The translations under genes and the position numbers were made by a program. From the NCBI GenBank assembly GCA_919902495.1, contig CAKKRC010000062.1, positions 18,149-61,781 of the forward strand: a DNA stretch of 43,633 bases, given 5' to 3'. The stretch's first letter is position 1. The number at the start of each line of letters is the position of its first letter. Shown here in pieces: positions 1-8,417 of this stretch. The DNA comes from Nitrospiria bacterium (GTDB lineage Bacteria > Nitrospirota > UBA9217). Below the pieces are notes generated by a model. The model was not told the DNA's origin. It saw nothing but the letters and a program-made list of their open reading frames with translations, and did not search any database.

Positions 1-2
1 TG

Positions 3-173
3 GCGGCCTACGAGATCCTGTATCGGATGGATATCCCCCTGAGCGTTACGATCAACGAGGCCATCGAACTTGCCAAGAAGTACGGGACCGACGATTCGGG
101 CGCGTTTGTCAACGGTATCCTTGACAGCGTCGCCCGCATGGCAGGCAAGGTGGACGCAAAAGACCTTCGCTGA
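3..173 (+). CDS. nusB: NusB, transcription antitermination factor (3' end only)
   Basis: The frame is open from the window edge and encodes the last 56 residues before TGA. The segments [20 protein letters not shown] and [12 protein letters not shown] are the typical last helices of the NusB fold, which binds boxA RNA with NusE (ribosomal protein S10) in rRNA antitermination. The 5' part lies outside the window. The stop codon overlaps the first possible ATG of the next gene, suggesting one transcript. The assignment rests on the C-terminal signature only. Confidence 0.8.
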   Translation, partial: AAYEILYRMDIPLSVTINEAIELAKKYGTDDSGAFVNGILDSVARMAGKVDAKDLR

Positions 174-679
174 TGCGAAAAGGGAATAGCTTGGTCCTGA
201 AAGTACTCATGCACGATATCAAGAAATTGGAGACCGAAGCTGTTGCCGTCGGTTTTTTCGAAGATATCCGACCTCTGAAAGGGGTGGCTGGCGCATTGGA
301 CTGGATCCTGTGCGGCGCCCTTACTCAACTTCTCATGCATAACAAGATACGCGGCGCCCTCGGGGAAGCCGCCTTGTTGACCACGAAGGGAAAGATACCC
401 GCCCCCAAGGTGTTCATGGTCGGGCTCGGACCCCGGTCGCAGATGACCCCCGCGAGGTTGCGCGAAGCCTCCCGAGTGGCTGCGACCATTATCGTCGGTG
501 CCGGGGTCACGCGTGCGGCATTGGACTGCTTTCCGCTCAGGAACGATCAGAGCGAGGAATATCTCACCGCGGTCCGGCAGGGACTTGAAAAAGGTGCGGG
601 CCATCATGCGCTGGATATCGCCTTGCTCGCCCCTGATGCGGCATCGTTCGAGGCGATGTCCCGGTCCGTCCGGGCATGA
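173..679 (+). CDS. Stand-alone M17 leucyl-aminopeptidase N-terminal-domain protein
   Basis: A 168-residue protein (from the first ATG) resembling only the N-terminal, macro-like domain of M17 leucyl aminopeptidases. The pattern is a first strand, then EAVAVGFFEDIRPLKGVAG, then KVFMVGLGPRSQMTPARLR, then a helix and strand ending at about residue 150. The metal-binding catalytic domain of M17 enzymes is absent and the next gene follows 23 nt later, so this is a complete single-domain protein, not a truncated peptidase by frameshift. The start is uncertain: ATG at 173 overlaps the nusB stop and has a poor ribosome site, while TTG at 191 has AAGGGAA just upstream. It lies between nusB and purB and may be cotranscribed with them. 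No catalytic function can be assigned. Confidence 0.65.
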   Translation: MRKGNSLVLKVLMHDIKKLETEAVAVGFFEDIRPLKGVAGALDWILCGALTQLLMHNKIRGALGEAALLTTKGKIPAPKVFMVGLGPRSQMTPARLREASRVAATIIVGAGVTRAALDCFPLRNDQSEEYLTAVRQGLEKGAGHHALDIALLAPDAASFEAMSRSVRA

Positions 680-702
680 TCGATCACTGACAGGAGAACC
701 TG

Positions 703-2004
703 ATGATACCTCGCTATAGCAGGCCGGAAATGACCCGTTTGTGGGAACCGGAGAATCGCTACCGTGCATGGCTCCTCGTGGAGGTCCTGGCGTGTGAGGC
801 CAACGCTAAACTGGGTCTGATCCCCGCACGGTCACTTGCCACGATCAAAAAGAAGGCGGCCTTTGACGTCAAGCGGATCGACGCCCTTGAAAAGATCGTG
901 AAACATGACGTCATTGCGTTCCTTACCTCCGTCGGAGAGCATGTCGGACCGGATTCACGCTTCATCCACCTGGGGCTCACGTCGTCTGACGTCCTCGACA
1001 CCTCCCTGGCGTATCTCATGCAGAACGCCGCGGACATCATTATCGACGACATCCGGGGCCTCCGGGCGGTCCTTAAAAAGAAGGCCTTTACCCACAAGGA
1101 TACGGTCATGATCGGCCGTTCCCACGGCATCCATGCCGAACCGGTGACCTTCGGGCTTAAGATGGCGCTGTGGTATGAGGAGATGGGTAGGGCGCTTGAC
1201 CGCATGGAACGGGCGCGGGCAGCGGTAAGCGTCGGGAAGGTCTCGGGCGCCGTGGGGACCTTTGCCAACATCGATCCCTTCGTGGAACGGTACGTCTGCA
1301 AGAGGCTCAAGCTCGCGCCGGAACCGGTCGCAACACAGGTGGTCCAGCGCGACCGGCATGCCGAATTCCTCACCGCGCTCGCGCTCATCGCCTCATCGAT
1401 CGAGAAGTTTTCCGTGGAGCTGCGCCATCTGCAGCGGACCGAGGTGCTCGAGGCCGAGGAGTATTTTTCCGAAGGCCAGAAAGGGTCGTCCGCCATGCCC
1501 CACAAGCGGAACCCCATCTCCGCCGAGAATCTCTCGGGACTTGCCCGTGTAGTGAGGTCCAACTCGCTCGCGGCAATGGAGAACGTAGCGCTGTGGCACG
1601 AACGTGACATAAGCCACTCCTCGGTAGAGCGTATCATCATCCCCGACAGCACCATCCTGCTTGATTATATGCTAGCGCGGTTCACGAACCTTGTTGACAA
1701 ATTGTTCGTGTATCCCAAGAACATGGCGAGGAACATGGAACTGTCGCGCGGCCTGTTCCATTCCGAAACGGTGATGCTCGCGCTGGTGGAAAAAGGCCTT
1801 TCCCGGGAAACGGCATACCGCTACGTGCAGCGGAACGCCATGGAAGTATGGAAACAGGGAGGGGACTTCTCCGAGCGCCTGATGAACGACCCCGATGTCC
1901 GGAAGCACCTGACCGAAAAGGAGATCGAAGGGTGCTTCTCGCTCAGGCATACGATCAAGAAAGTGGACTATATATTCAAGCGTGTCTTCAAAAAAAGGAG
2001 ATAA
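703..2004 (+). CDS. purB: Adenylosuccinate lyase
   Basis: A 433-residue member of the fumarase/aspartase superfamily. It cleaves SAICAR to AICAR and adenylosuccinate to AMP, releasing fumarate, in cytosolic purine synthesis. It starts MIPRYSRPEMTRLWEPENRY, typical of the short bacterial PurB. The signature loop GSSAMPHKRNP is present near residue 263 and carries the catalytic serine. The motifs THLGLTSSDVLDT-like (here HLGLTSSDVLDTS) and GRSHGIHAEP, with its catalytic histidine, also fit. ATG at 703 has AGGAG 7 nt upstream. purF follows after a repeat-filled gap; purS, purQ and purL, which often lie between these two genes in related bacteria, are not here. Confidence 0.95.
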   Translation: MIPRYSRPEMTRLWEPENRYRAWLLVEVLACEANAKLGLIPARSLATIKKKAAFDVKRIDALEKIVKHDVIAFLTSVGEHVGPDSRFIHLGLTSSDVLDTSLAYLMQNAADIIIDDIRGLRAVLKKKAFTHKDTVMIGRSHGIHAEPVTFGLKMALWYEEMGRALDRMERARAAVSVGKVSGAVGTFANIDPFVERYVCKRLKLAPEPVATQVVQRDRHAEFLTALALIASSIEKFSVELRHLQRTEVLEAEEYFSEGQKGSSAMPHKRNPISAENLSGLARVVRSNSLAAMENVALWHERDISHSSVERIIIPDSTILLDYMLARFTNLVDKLFVYPKNMARNMELSRGLFHSETVMLALVEKGLSRETAYRYVQRNAMEVWKQGGDFSERLMNDPDVRKHLTEKEIEGCFSLRHTIKKVDYIFKRVFKKRR

Positions 2005-2136
2005 AGCTCCAAATAACACCAAATAACAAATAAATTCCGAATTTCAAACGCCAAATTCAAAACGTTTTGGCAATTGATCAATTGGAGATTGGAATTTATT
2101 TGGGATTTGTGATTTGGAATTTGGAATTTTGGTGCA
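2005..2136. repeat. AT-rich imperfect inverted repeat (family R1, copy 1)
   Basis: The purB-purF gap is made of iterations of CCAAAT/AATTCC-type words on the left and their complements (ATTTGGAATTTGG) on the right, giving a long imperfect hairpin. The same word pattern recurs at 3545-3664 and 10885-10925. It has no coding potential. Confidence 0.7.
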
Positions 2137-3540
2137 ATGGCCATGTTCGATAAGTTCCATGAAGAATGCGGTGTGTTCGGGATATACGGACACCCCGATG
2201 CGGCCAACCTGACCTACCTGGGGCTGTACGCCCTGCAGCACCGGGGACAGGAGTCTGCCGGCATCGTGTCCACGGACAGCAAGAAGCTCTACTGCGAAAA
2301 GTCCATGGGGCTTGTCGCGGATATCTTCACCGAGGACCGCATCAAAAAGCTGCCCGGCCACGCGGCCATAGGCCATAACCGCTACTCAACGACGGGCGAC
2401 AGCATCAGCATCAATATTCAGCCCATCCTCGTCAATTTTGCCATGGGCAGCCTTGCCATTGCGCACAACGGCAACCTGGTCAACGCCGGCATCTTGAAAG
2501 CCGAGCTGGAGGCCTACGGTTCCATCTTCCAGTCGACCATGGACAGCGAGGTGATCATCCACCTCATCGCCCAGTCCCGCATGTCGAATCTCCATGAGCG
2601 GATCGTGGACGCCCTGCAGCACGTGCAGGGGTCCTACAGCCTGCTCCTCCTCGCTGAGGACGAACTTATCGGCCTGCGTGATCCGCACGGCTTCCGGCCG
2701 CTGGTCCTGGGCGAACTGGGCGGCGCCTACGTGCTTGCCTCGGAGACCTGCGCCCTTGACCTTATCGAGGCCACCTACATCCGGGAGATCGAACCCGGCG
2801 AGATGGTCGTGATCAACGGATCAGGGATCCATTCGACCTTCCCGTTCAAACGCGCGAATCCGTCGCACTGCATCTTCGAGTTCATCTACTTTGCCCGACC
2901 GGACAGCTATGTGTTCGGCCAGAACGTCTACACGACCCGGAAGGAATTCGGAAGGCAGCTCGCCCGGGAGACGGGGGTCCAGGCTGACGTGGTGATCCCA
3001 GTACCGGATTCCGGGGTCCCTGCGGCGCTCGGGTATGCCGAGGAGACGGGGATACCTTTCGGTCTGGGACTGATCCGGAACCACTATATCGGAAGGACCT
3101 TCATCGAGCCGCGGCAGACCATCAGGCACTTCGGCGTCAAGATCAAACTGAACCCGGTGAAGGATGTGCTCAAGGGAAAACGAGTGGTGGTGGTGGACGA
3201 CTCGATCGTGCGGGGAACAACGAGCAAGAAGATCATCAAGATGATCCGCAACGCCGGGGCTTCAGAGATCCATATGCGCATCAGTTCGCCGCCCACGATG
3301 TATCCTTGCTACTACGGGATCGATACGCCGACCCGGCAGGAGCTCATCGCGTCCTCCCACAGCATCGAGGAGATCAGAAAATATATCACTGCCGATACAC
3401 TGGGGTATATCAGCCTCGAGGGAGTGAGGAAGGTCGTCGACAAACCGATCAATTATTGCGTGGCGTGCTTCTGCGGCGAGTATCCCGTACCGTTCCCGGG
3501 AGAACGGATGCTGCAGCTGGGATTGTTCGACAAGGAGTGA
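2137..3540 (+). CDS. purF: Amidophosphoribosyltransferase (glutamine PRPP amidotransferase)
   Basis: A 467-residue enzyme of the first committed step of purine synthesis, making phosphoribosylamine from PRPP and glutamine. It is the Bacillus-type enzyme: a 10-residue propeptide precedes [10 protein letters not shown], so Cys11 would become the N-terminal nucleophile after cleavage. An N-terminal Ntn glutaminase domain (about 11-240) contains QHRGQESAG and HNGN. The phosphoribosyltransferase domain has the PRPP motif [14 protein letters not shown]. Cysteines in HCIFEF, YPCYYG and [11 protein letters not shown] match the four ligands of the structural [4Fe-4S] cluster. ATG at 2137 is preferred because of the propeptide length, though no strong ribosome site precedes it. 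A second ATG lies two codons later. Confidence 0.95.
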   Translation: MAMFDKFHEECGVFGIYGHPDAANLTYLGLYALQHRGQESAGIVSTDSKKLYCEKSMGLVADIFTEDRIKKLPGHAAIGHNRYSTTGDSISINIQPILVNFAMGSLAIAHNGNLVNAGILKAELEAYGSIFQSTMDSEVIIHLIAQSRMSNLHERIVDALQHVQGSYSLLLLAEDELIGLRDPHGFRPLVLGELGGAYVLASETCALDLIEATYIREIEPGEMVVINGSGIHSTFPFKRANPSHCIFEFIYFARPDSYVFGQNVYTTRKEFGRQLARETGVQADVVIPVPDSGVPAALGYAEETGIPFGLGLIRNHYIGRTFIEPRQTIRHFGVKIKLNPVKDVLKGKRVVVVDDSIVRGTTSKKIIKMIRNAGASEIHMRISSPPTMYPCYYGIDTPTRQELIASSHSIEEIRKYITADTLGYISLEGVRKVVDKPINYCVACFCGEYPVPFPGERMLQLGLFDKE

Positions 3541-3544
3541 TGGA

Positions 3545-3664
3545 CAAGCACCAGGGTCCAAGCATCAAATAACAAATAAGCACCAAAGACCCAAATATCA
3601 AAATGCAAACATTTGGTTATTGTGATTTAATTATTATTTGGGATTTGGATCTTGGGATTTGGAA
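3545..3664. repeat. AT-rich imperfect inverted repeat (family R1, copy 2)
   Basis: Left half rich in CAAATAACAAATAAGCACCAAA-like words and right half in ATTTGGGATTTGGATCTTGG-like words, able to pair imperfectly. It is the same architecture as the purB-purF gap. It fills the space between purF and the tRNA-Phe gene. Confidence 0.65.
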
Positions 3665-3694
3665 CGGTTTCCTTTGCATGAGCAAAGGAAAGAA

Positions 3695-3770
3695 TGGTGC
3701 CGAGGCGCAGAATCGAACTGCGGACACGAGGCTTTTCAGGCCTCTGCTCTACCAACTGAGCTACCTCGGC
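3695..3770 (-). tRNA. tRNA-Phe (GAA)
   Basis: Read on the minus strand, a full cloverleaf of 76 nt including an encoded CCA. The acceptor stem is GCCGAGG/CCTCGGC and the D-arm is GCTC...GAGC. The anticodon stem GAGGC/GCCTC has loop CTGAAAA (anticodon GAA). The T-arm is CGCAG-TTCGATT-CTGCG and the discriminator is A. The gene lies alone between two plus-strand units. Positions 3771-4004, between it and the next gene, hold no recognisable gene; a TTGACA occurs at 3970 but no convincing -10 follows. Confidence 0.97.
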
Positions 3771-4004
3771 ATCGTTGCGGGCCGCTTGAACGAGCGATAC
3801 AATAACAGACAGGCGGGATGATTGTCAAGTGAATTTTGGACGCGCCAGCGGTCTGCGACCCTGTTTTCCGGTACTATTCTACTTCCCGATCATTCCTGAC
3901 GATGTGTTGAGTCACCTGCCTGATCTCGCTCTCCGCGTCATCCCATCACGCTCGTTCGCTATTACTCTTTTGACACAAAATTCCAGTTATGCTACTCTCA
4001 TGCC

Positions 4005-6128
4005 ATGCAGGATAATCCAGGTCAGACCGATCCACTGTCCCCGGAGATCCAGGAGGTCATGCGGAGCTTTGTGGCCGCGGCACGGGCAGTGAAGCTCTAT
4101 CCTCAGAACAACCCGATCTACATGCAGTCCGTTAAAAAGTCCTTCGAGTCCCTCGACAATTTCCTCAAGCATACCATCCGATTTTCTGTAGGCATCCAGA
4201 AGGCCTATTTTCTGTACGAGAACACCCCCGTGGCGAAAGAGACCCAGTTGAACAGGACCATCGCACAGGACCTGTTCGGAAAAGGGTTCCGGGAGATACT
4301 CTTTCTTGAAGGGCTCACGGAGGAGGAACTATTGGGTTTCTACGCGGCCCTTTCCTTGTCCCAGGAAGAGCAGGCGCTCAGGAGCGGGATCGTATCGATC
4401 CTGTGGGAGCAGGGGTCCACGCACATCAAGATCACGGAGGCGGCCCTGGAGGACGTGATCACGACGCATCCGGATATGAGCAAGCTGGGGGAGGGCGAGG
4501 AGAGATCAACGGTGCAGATCTCACCTGACGTGGCTCGGAAAGAGATCCGCATTGCCGGACGGACCCTGGTCCTGGGCGACCTGATGGATGACCCCGTGAG
4601 ATTTGCAGCGTCCATGGTCGGTATCGCGCGGGAGACACTGGGAGAGAACGAATCCATCGAGGACCGGCTCCATGCTCTGTATCAGGAGGCCGGCAAGGAG
4701 ATCCAGGGCATGCCGCAGGAACAGCAGGGGGCCCTGTTCCAGGGTCTTGCCAAGTCGGTATTGGCAATGGACCCGGAGCACCGGGACAAGTTCATCGCGG
4801 CAAAGCTCTATGCGGGGATGGATGGCGACCAGGTCCGTGAGCAAAGCGAACAGACGGATGCGGTGGAGGGGCCCACGGGAGGACCACTGTCCCATTCGCA
4901 TATTCCCGAGGAGCTTCATGAGATCGTGACGGGTCGCTTCTCGAAACAATGGACCGTCCATCAGATCGCGGAACTGCTCAAGAGGGCGGCCGCAAAGAAG
5001 ATCGAAGCGCCCGCACCGGCGGTGGACCCGACCATGATCGAGGCTGTTCCGGTCTCCGCGGACCTGTACACCATCGCGAAGGAGTTGGCGGAGTATTCAC
5101 CCGAGGAAATGGAGACGCTCAAGGCCATCAGCGGGGTCGGTATGGAGCCGGACATCATTGAGGCATCGGTCCGGACCCTGATCTTCCTGATCACGCTGGT
5201 AAAGCGCCCGGGCCGACCGGAAGCGCTGGAAAAGACGGTCAGCCGCTTCTCCAGCGTCGTTCGCCAGCTCGAAGACAGCCTGACCTATCTGCTCAAGGGC
5301 AAGGATTATGATCTCGCGACGATCATTGTCCGGGCCCTGCATCTTCCTGTTGACCCGCTTTTCAAACCCCGCCTCAACGAAGCGATCAAAAAGGCCTCGT
5401 CGCAGGACATTCTCAGCGCAGTTGTCACGCACATGCGCTCGAACCAGAAGGCATCGCCTGACTACCTGTCGGCCTATGCCTATTTGCAGGTGCTTGACCA
5501 GGAGGCCATGCCGGGCCTGCTGGACATCCTCTCCGTCGAAAAGGACCGCGCCATCAGGAAATACCTGGTCGAGATCCTCAAGGACCTGGGCAGAAAGCAG
5601 ATCTCCTTGATCGCCCGCCATCTTACCGACGGCAGATGGTACGTCGTGAGGAACATCGTGAACATCCTCGGTGACAGCAAATCGGAGGAGGCGATCTCCT
5701 ACCTGGAAAGGGTCGCTGACCACAAGCAGGTCCAGATCAGGCAGGAAGTGATCAAAGGCCTGATATCGATCGGCGGGAAAAAGGCGGCGGTCCTTTTGAC
5801 GAGGTTTCTCAGGGACCGGGACCCCGATGTGCAGATCGCCGCGGTCCGCGCTATCGCCATCGTGCATGGAGCAGGCAGGAGCGAAGCCCAGACGCTCGCG
5901 GACTTCCTGCTGGATCGGCCCGTCAGGAAGAAGGAAAATGAGCTCACGGTCGAAGTGATCAAAGCGCTCGAAAAGATCGGGGACCAGGAAATAGCGGAAT
6001 TTCTCAAGCGCTATACCCGGATCAAGTGGTGGAGATCACGAAAACCGCAGGAGGAGCTTCGCACGGTAGCCGTTGTGGCGATTGATACTATCGGGAGGAG
6101 ACTTGGCGATGTCGGCAGAAAACACTGA
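4005..6128 (+). CDS. HEAT-repeat protein upstream of the HD-GYP gene
   Basis: A 707-residue soluble protein without signal peptide or membrane segments. The N-terminal about 150 residues (EVMRSFVAAARAVKLYPQNN) resemble the N-terminal region of the HD-GYP protein encoded next (both have a KLYP/TVYP-N/H-P segment), suggesting a shared module. The C-terminal half (about residues 480-690) consists of HEAT-type helical hairpins. Examples are ISLIARHLTDGRWYVVRNIV, AISYLERVADHKQVQIRQEV and AAVLLTRFLRDRDPDVQIAA. Such repeats usually serve protein-protein contact. The 3' end overlaps the next gene by 20 nt, so the two are very likely translationally coupled. No enzymatic motif is visible and the precise role is unknown. 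Confidence 0.75.
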   Translation: MQDNPGQTDPLSPEIQEVMRSFVAAARAVKLYPQNNPIYMQSVKKSFESLDNFLKHTIRFSVGIQKAYFLYENTPVAKETQLNRTIAQDLFGKGFREILFLEGLTEEELLGFYAALSLSQEEQALRSGIVSILWEQGSTHIKITEAALEDVITTHPDMSKLGEGEERSTVQISPDVARKEIRIAGRTLVLGDLMDDPVRFAASMVGIARETLGENESIEDRLHALYQEAGKEIQGMPQEQQGALFQGLAKSVLAMDPEHRDKFIAAKLYAGMDGDQVREQSEQTDAVEGPTGGPLSHSHIPEELHEIVTGRFSKQWTVHQIAELLKRAAAKKIEAPAPAVDPTMIEAVPVSADLYTIAKELAEYSPEEMETLKAISGVGMEPDIIEASVRTLIFLITLVKRPGRPEALEKTVSRFSSVVRQLEDSLTYLLKGKDYDLATIIVRALHLPVDPLFKPRLNEAIKKASSQDILSAVVTHMRSNQKASPDYLSAYAYLQVLDQEAMPGLLDILSVEKDRAIRKYLVEILKDLGRKQISLIARHLTDGRWYVVRNIVNILGDSKSEEAISYLERVADHKQVQIRQEVIKGLISIGGKKAAVLLTRFLRDRDPDVQIAAVRAIAIVHGAGRSEAQTLADFLLDRPVRKKENELTVEVIKALEKIGDQEIAEFLKRYTRIKWWRSRKPQEELRTVAVVAIDTIGRRLGDVGRKH

Positions 6129-7542
6129 CACCCGGGGCGAGGCGCGGCAGTCGTTCTATGTGAAACAGCAGATGATCGCGGCCGCGAAAACCGCCTTCCA
6201 GCAGCTTTCCGGGGTCATCAAGAACGCGACCGTCTATCCCGCCGCGCATCCCTTTCTGCTGGCGTCTGCGGACCAGCTCCTTGACCGGATCAAGGAGTTC
6301 CTTCTCTCGCGCAAAGAGGTGGCGTTCTATCTGGTCGGCGGCGAGCTGTTCTTTGAGACGCACTCGGTGCCGATCGATCAGAGCCTGTCCATGCTGATGG
6401 AACAGTTCACGGCGCGGGACGTGGGTGGCGTCATCTTCAAGCCGGGGATCACCTGCGAAGAGATCGTGAAGTTCGCTTACCTGATGAACAAGGATACCGC
6501 CTATTTCACCGAGCAGGGCGGTGTCGCCAAGGCCATCGCGAAGGAACAGATCGTTCATATCGACCTCCACCGGGTGATCCTTGTCGACAAGAAGTTCGGC
6601 GCGGCCATCAAGGAAGCGAAGAAAAAGTCCGGAGAGATCTTCATGGATGCGGTGGAAACGGTCAAGGAGATCGTCGACTCCGTCCACCTTGAAAAAGCGG
6701 TCAACATGAAAAGGGTCAGCGCGGTCGTCCACGGCATGGTGGACGATATCCTTGACAACCGCGACGCCCTTATGGGGCTGACGACCATCAAGATGTATGA
6801 CGAGTACACGTTCGCCCACTCGGTGAACGTTGCTGTTCTTTCAATCTCGCAGGGGTCCTTCCTGTCGTTCGAAAAACCCCAGATTGCGGCGCTCGGGATC
6901 GCCGGCATGATGCATGACATCGGGAAGGTGAATGTTCCCCTGGAGGTCATCAATAAACCGGACAAGCTTACGGATGAGGAATGGGAACAGATCAAACGCC
7001 ATCCGATCGAAGGCGCGCTCATTCTCTCTGATGTGCCTGCCATGACAAGGCTTGCCATGGTGGCCGCATTTGAACATCACCAGCACGGTGATATCCGCGG
7101 ATATCCCCGCATGGATGACCGGGTCCAGCAGCACCCGTTCTCGCAGATCATCGCCATCTCGGATGCATACGACGCCATCATTGCGGCGCGGGTATATTAT
7201 AAGGTGACGACCCCGCCGGAGAAAGCGATCAGGATCATGCTGAGCAAACGCGGCACGGCATTCAACCCGGTCCTGGTCAAGGCGTTCGTAAACATGATCG
7301 GCATCTATCCCGTCGGGACGCTGCTCAAGCTCGATTCGGGGGAGATCGGGATCGTGATGCACCAGACGCGGGACCTCATGCGGCCCCGGGTGCTCCTTCT
7401 CACGAAGTTCGATGGCTCCGAGAAAGAGTCGGGAAAGGAAGTGAGCCTTCTTGAGATGGAAGGCGGACACTACAAGCGGACGATAGCGGGGACCATCGAT
7501 CCGAACGGCGCGAAGGTCAACGTGAAGAAATATCTGGAGTGA
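6109..7542 (+). CDS. HD-GYP domain protein (c-di-GMP phosphodiesterase family)
   Basis: A 477-residue protein. The start is placed at ATG 6109 because GGGAGGAG lies 9 nt upstream; an earlier in-frame TTG at 6073 is poorly supported. The N-terminal about 200 residues are an uncharacterised helical module shared in style with the preceding HEAT protein. The HD-GYP domain spans about 225-400, with metal-binding MMHDIGK (H269-D270) and a signature EHHQHGDIRGYP at 322-333. The family norm is HHE-x-x-D-G-x-GYP. Here Glu is replaced by Gln and the acidic/Gly order is altered, so catalytic activity toward c-di-GMP is not assured. It is coupled to the HEAT gene and is probably a signalling or motility regulator. 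Confidence 0.85.
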   Translation: MSAENTDTRGEARQSFYVKQQMIAAAKTAFQQLSGVIKNATVYPAAHPFLLASADQLLDRIKEFLLSRKEVAFYLVGGELFFETHSVPIDQSLSMLMEQFTARDVGGVIFKPGITCEEIVKFAYLMNKDTAYFTEQGGVAKAIAKEQIVHIDLHRVILVDKKFGAAIKEAKKKSGEIFMDAVETVKEIVDSVHLEKAVNMKRVSAVVHGMVDDILDNRDALMGLTTIKMYDEYTFAHSVNVAVLSISQGSFLSFEKPQIAALGIAGMMHDIGKVNVPLEVINKPDKLTDEEWEQIKRHPIEGALILSDVPAMTRLAMVAAFEHHQHGDIRGYPRMDDRVQQHPFSQIIAISDAYDAIIAARVYYKVTTPPEKAIRIMLSKRGTAFNPVLVKAFVNMIGIYPVGTLLKLDSGEIGIVMHQTRDLMRPRVLLLTKFDGSEKESGKEVSLLEMEGGHYKRTIAGTIDPNGAKVNVKKYLE

Positions 7543-7721
7543 TCCCACCGCGATGTGTATTCTGAAATCCCCCGTTGAGCGTTCGTTTCCTTTGTGCTTC
7601 CGCCCCATGTTGTTGACAAAACCCGTTAATTCCTGTATTTTTAACTGGTTAATAGCGGACGTCCCCATCCCGTTTATATCCATGGGTGATGCGGGGGGAA
7701 CCGGTACAATGAGGTCGCTTT

Positions 7722-8417
7722 GTGATACCACTGAAGGACTCCAATCCCACGGAACGGTTCCCGATCGTTACCGTGGTATTCATCACACTCAACATACTTG
7801 TGTTCCTCTATCAGACCTCGCTCGGCGAAGATACCGTAGAGTCCTTTGTTGGAGCATTTTCACTCGTTCCTGCCAGGCTCTTTCACGCAGGGACCGTGCT
7901 CCCGGGACCGGTTCCCGACGGCGTTACACTATTCACCTCTCTGTTCCTCCACGGGGGGCTGTTCCACCTGATCGGCAACATGTTGTACCTCTGGATTTTC
8001 GGCAATAATGTGGAAGACGCAATGGGCAGGATCCGCTTCATCGTCTTTTACCTGCTGTGCGGCGTACTGGCGTCGATGGCCCACGCGCTCATGAACGCTC
8101 AATCGAGCATCCCCATGATCGGCGCATCGGGCGCCGTTTCCGGGATCCTTGGCGCATACGTGCTGCTGTACCCGAAGGCGCGGGTATTGACGCTCTTCAC
8201 CCTGGGGTTCTTCGTCCGGATGATCGAGGTCCCGGCCCTGGTGGTACTGGGATTCTGGTTCGTCTTCCAGTCCCTGAACGCGCTCGTCGCGAATGGTGCA
8301 GGCGGTGTTGCATGGTACGCGCACATCGGCGGTTTTCTTGCCGGTTTGACGCTCATTATATTGTTCAAACGGCGCGGTGTCCCGTTTGGAGGCAAGAGGA
8401 GTTACCGCAACCTATGA
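7722..8417 (+). CDS. Rhomboid-family intramembrane serine protease
   Basis: A 231-residue polytopic protein of about six membrane helices. It has the rhomboid hallmarks: the HGGLFHLIGNMLYLWIFG segment (HxxxN in helix 2), GASGAVSGILGAY with nucleophile Ser136, and AHIGGFLAGL with His201 completing the catalytic dyad. Rhomboids cleave membrane proteins within the bilayer. Translation probably starts at GTG 7722. The last codons overlap the ATG of the next gene (ATGA), indicating coupling. Natural substrates cannot be told from sequence. Confidence 0.92.
   Translation: MIPLKDSNPTERFPIVTVVFITLNILVFLYQTSLGEDTVESFVGAFSLVPARLFHAGTVLPGPVPDGVTLFTSLFLHGGLFHLIGNMLYLWIFGNNVEDAMGRIRFIVFYLLCGVLASMAHALMNAQSSIPMIGASGAVSGILGAYVLLYPKARVLTLFTLGFFVRMIEVPALVVLGFWFVFQSLNALVANGAGGVAWYAHIGGFLAGLTLIILFKRRGVPFGGKRSYRNL

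Noticed and set aside
3970-3998. Promoter TTGACA...TACTCT before the HEAT gene
   Set aside because: The -10 matches poorly and would put the transcript start on the initiation codon.
6073-6108. Upstream TTG start for the HD-GYP protein
   Set aside because: No ribosome site for TTG 6073, whereas ATG 6109 has GGGAGGAG at good distance.
8057-8413. An N-terminal extension of the zinc-ribbon/receiver protein into the rhomboid gene
   Set aside because: It is Arg-rich shadow sequence of the rhomboid frame; the zinc ribbon starts at ATG 8414.
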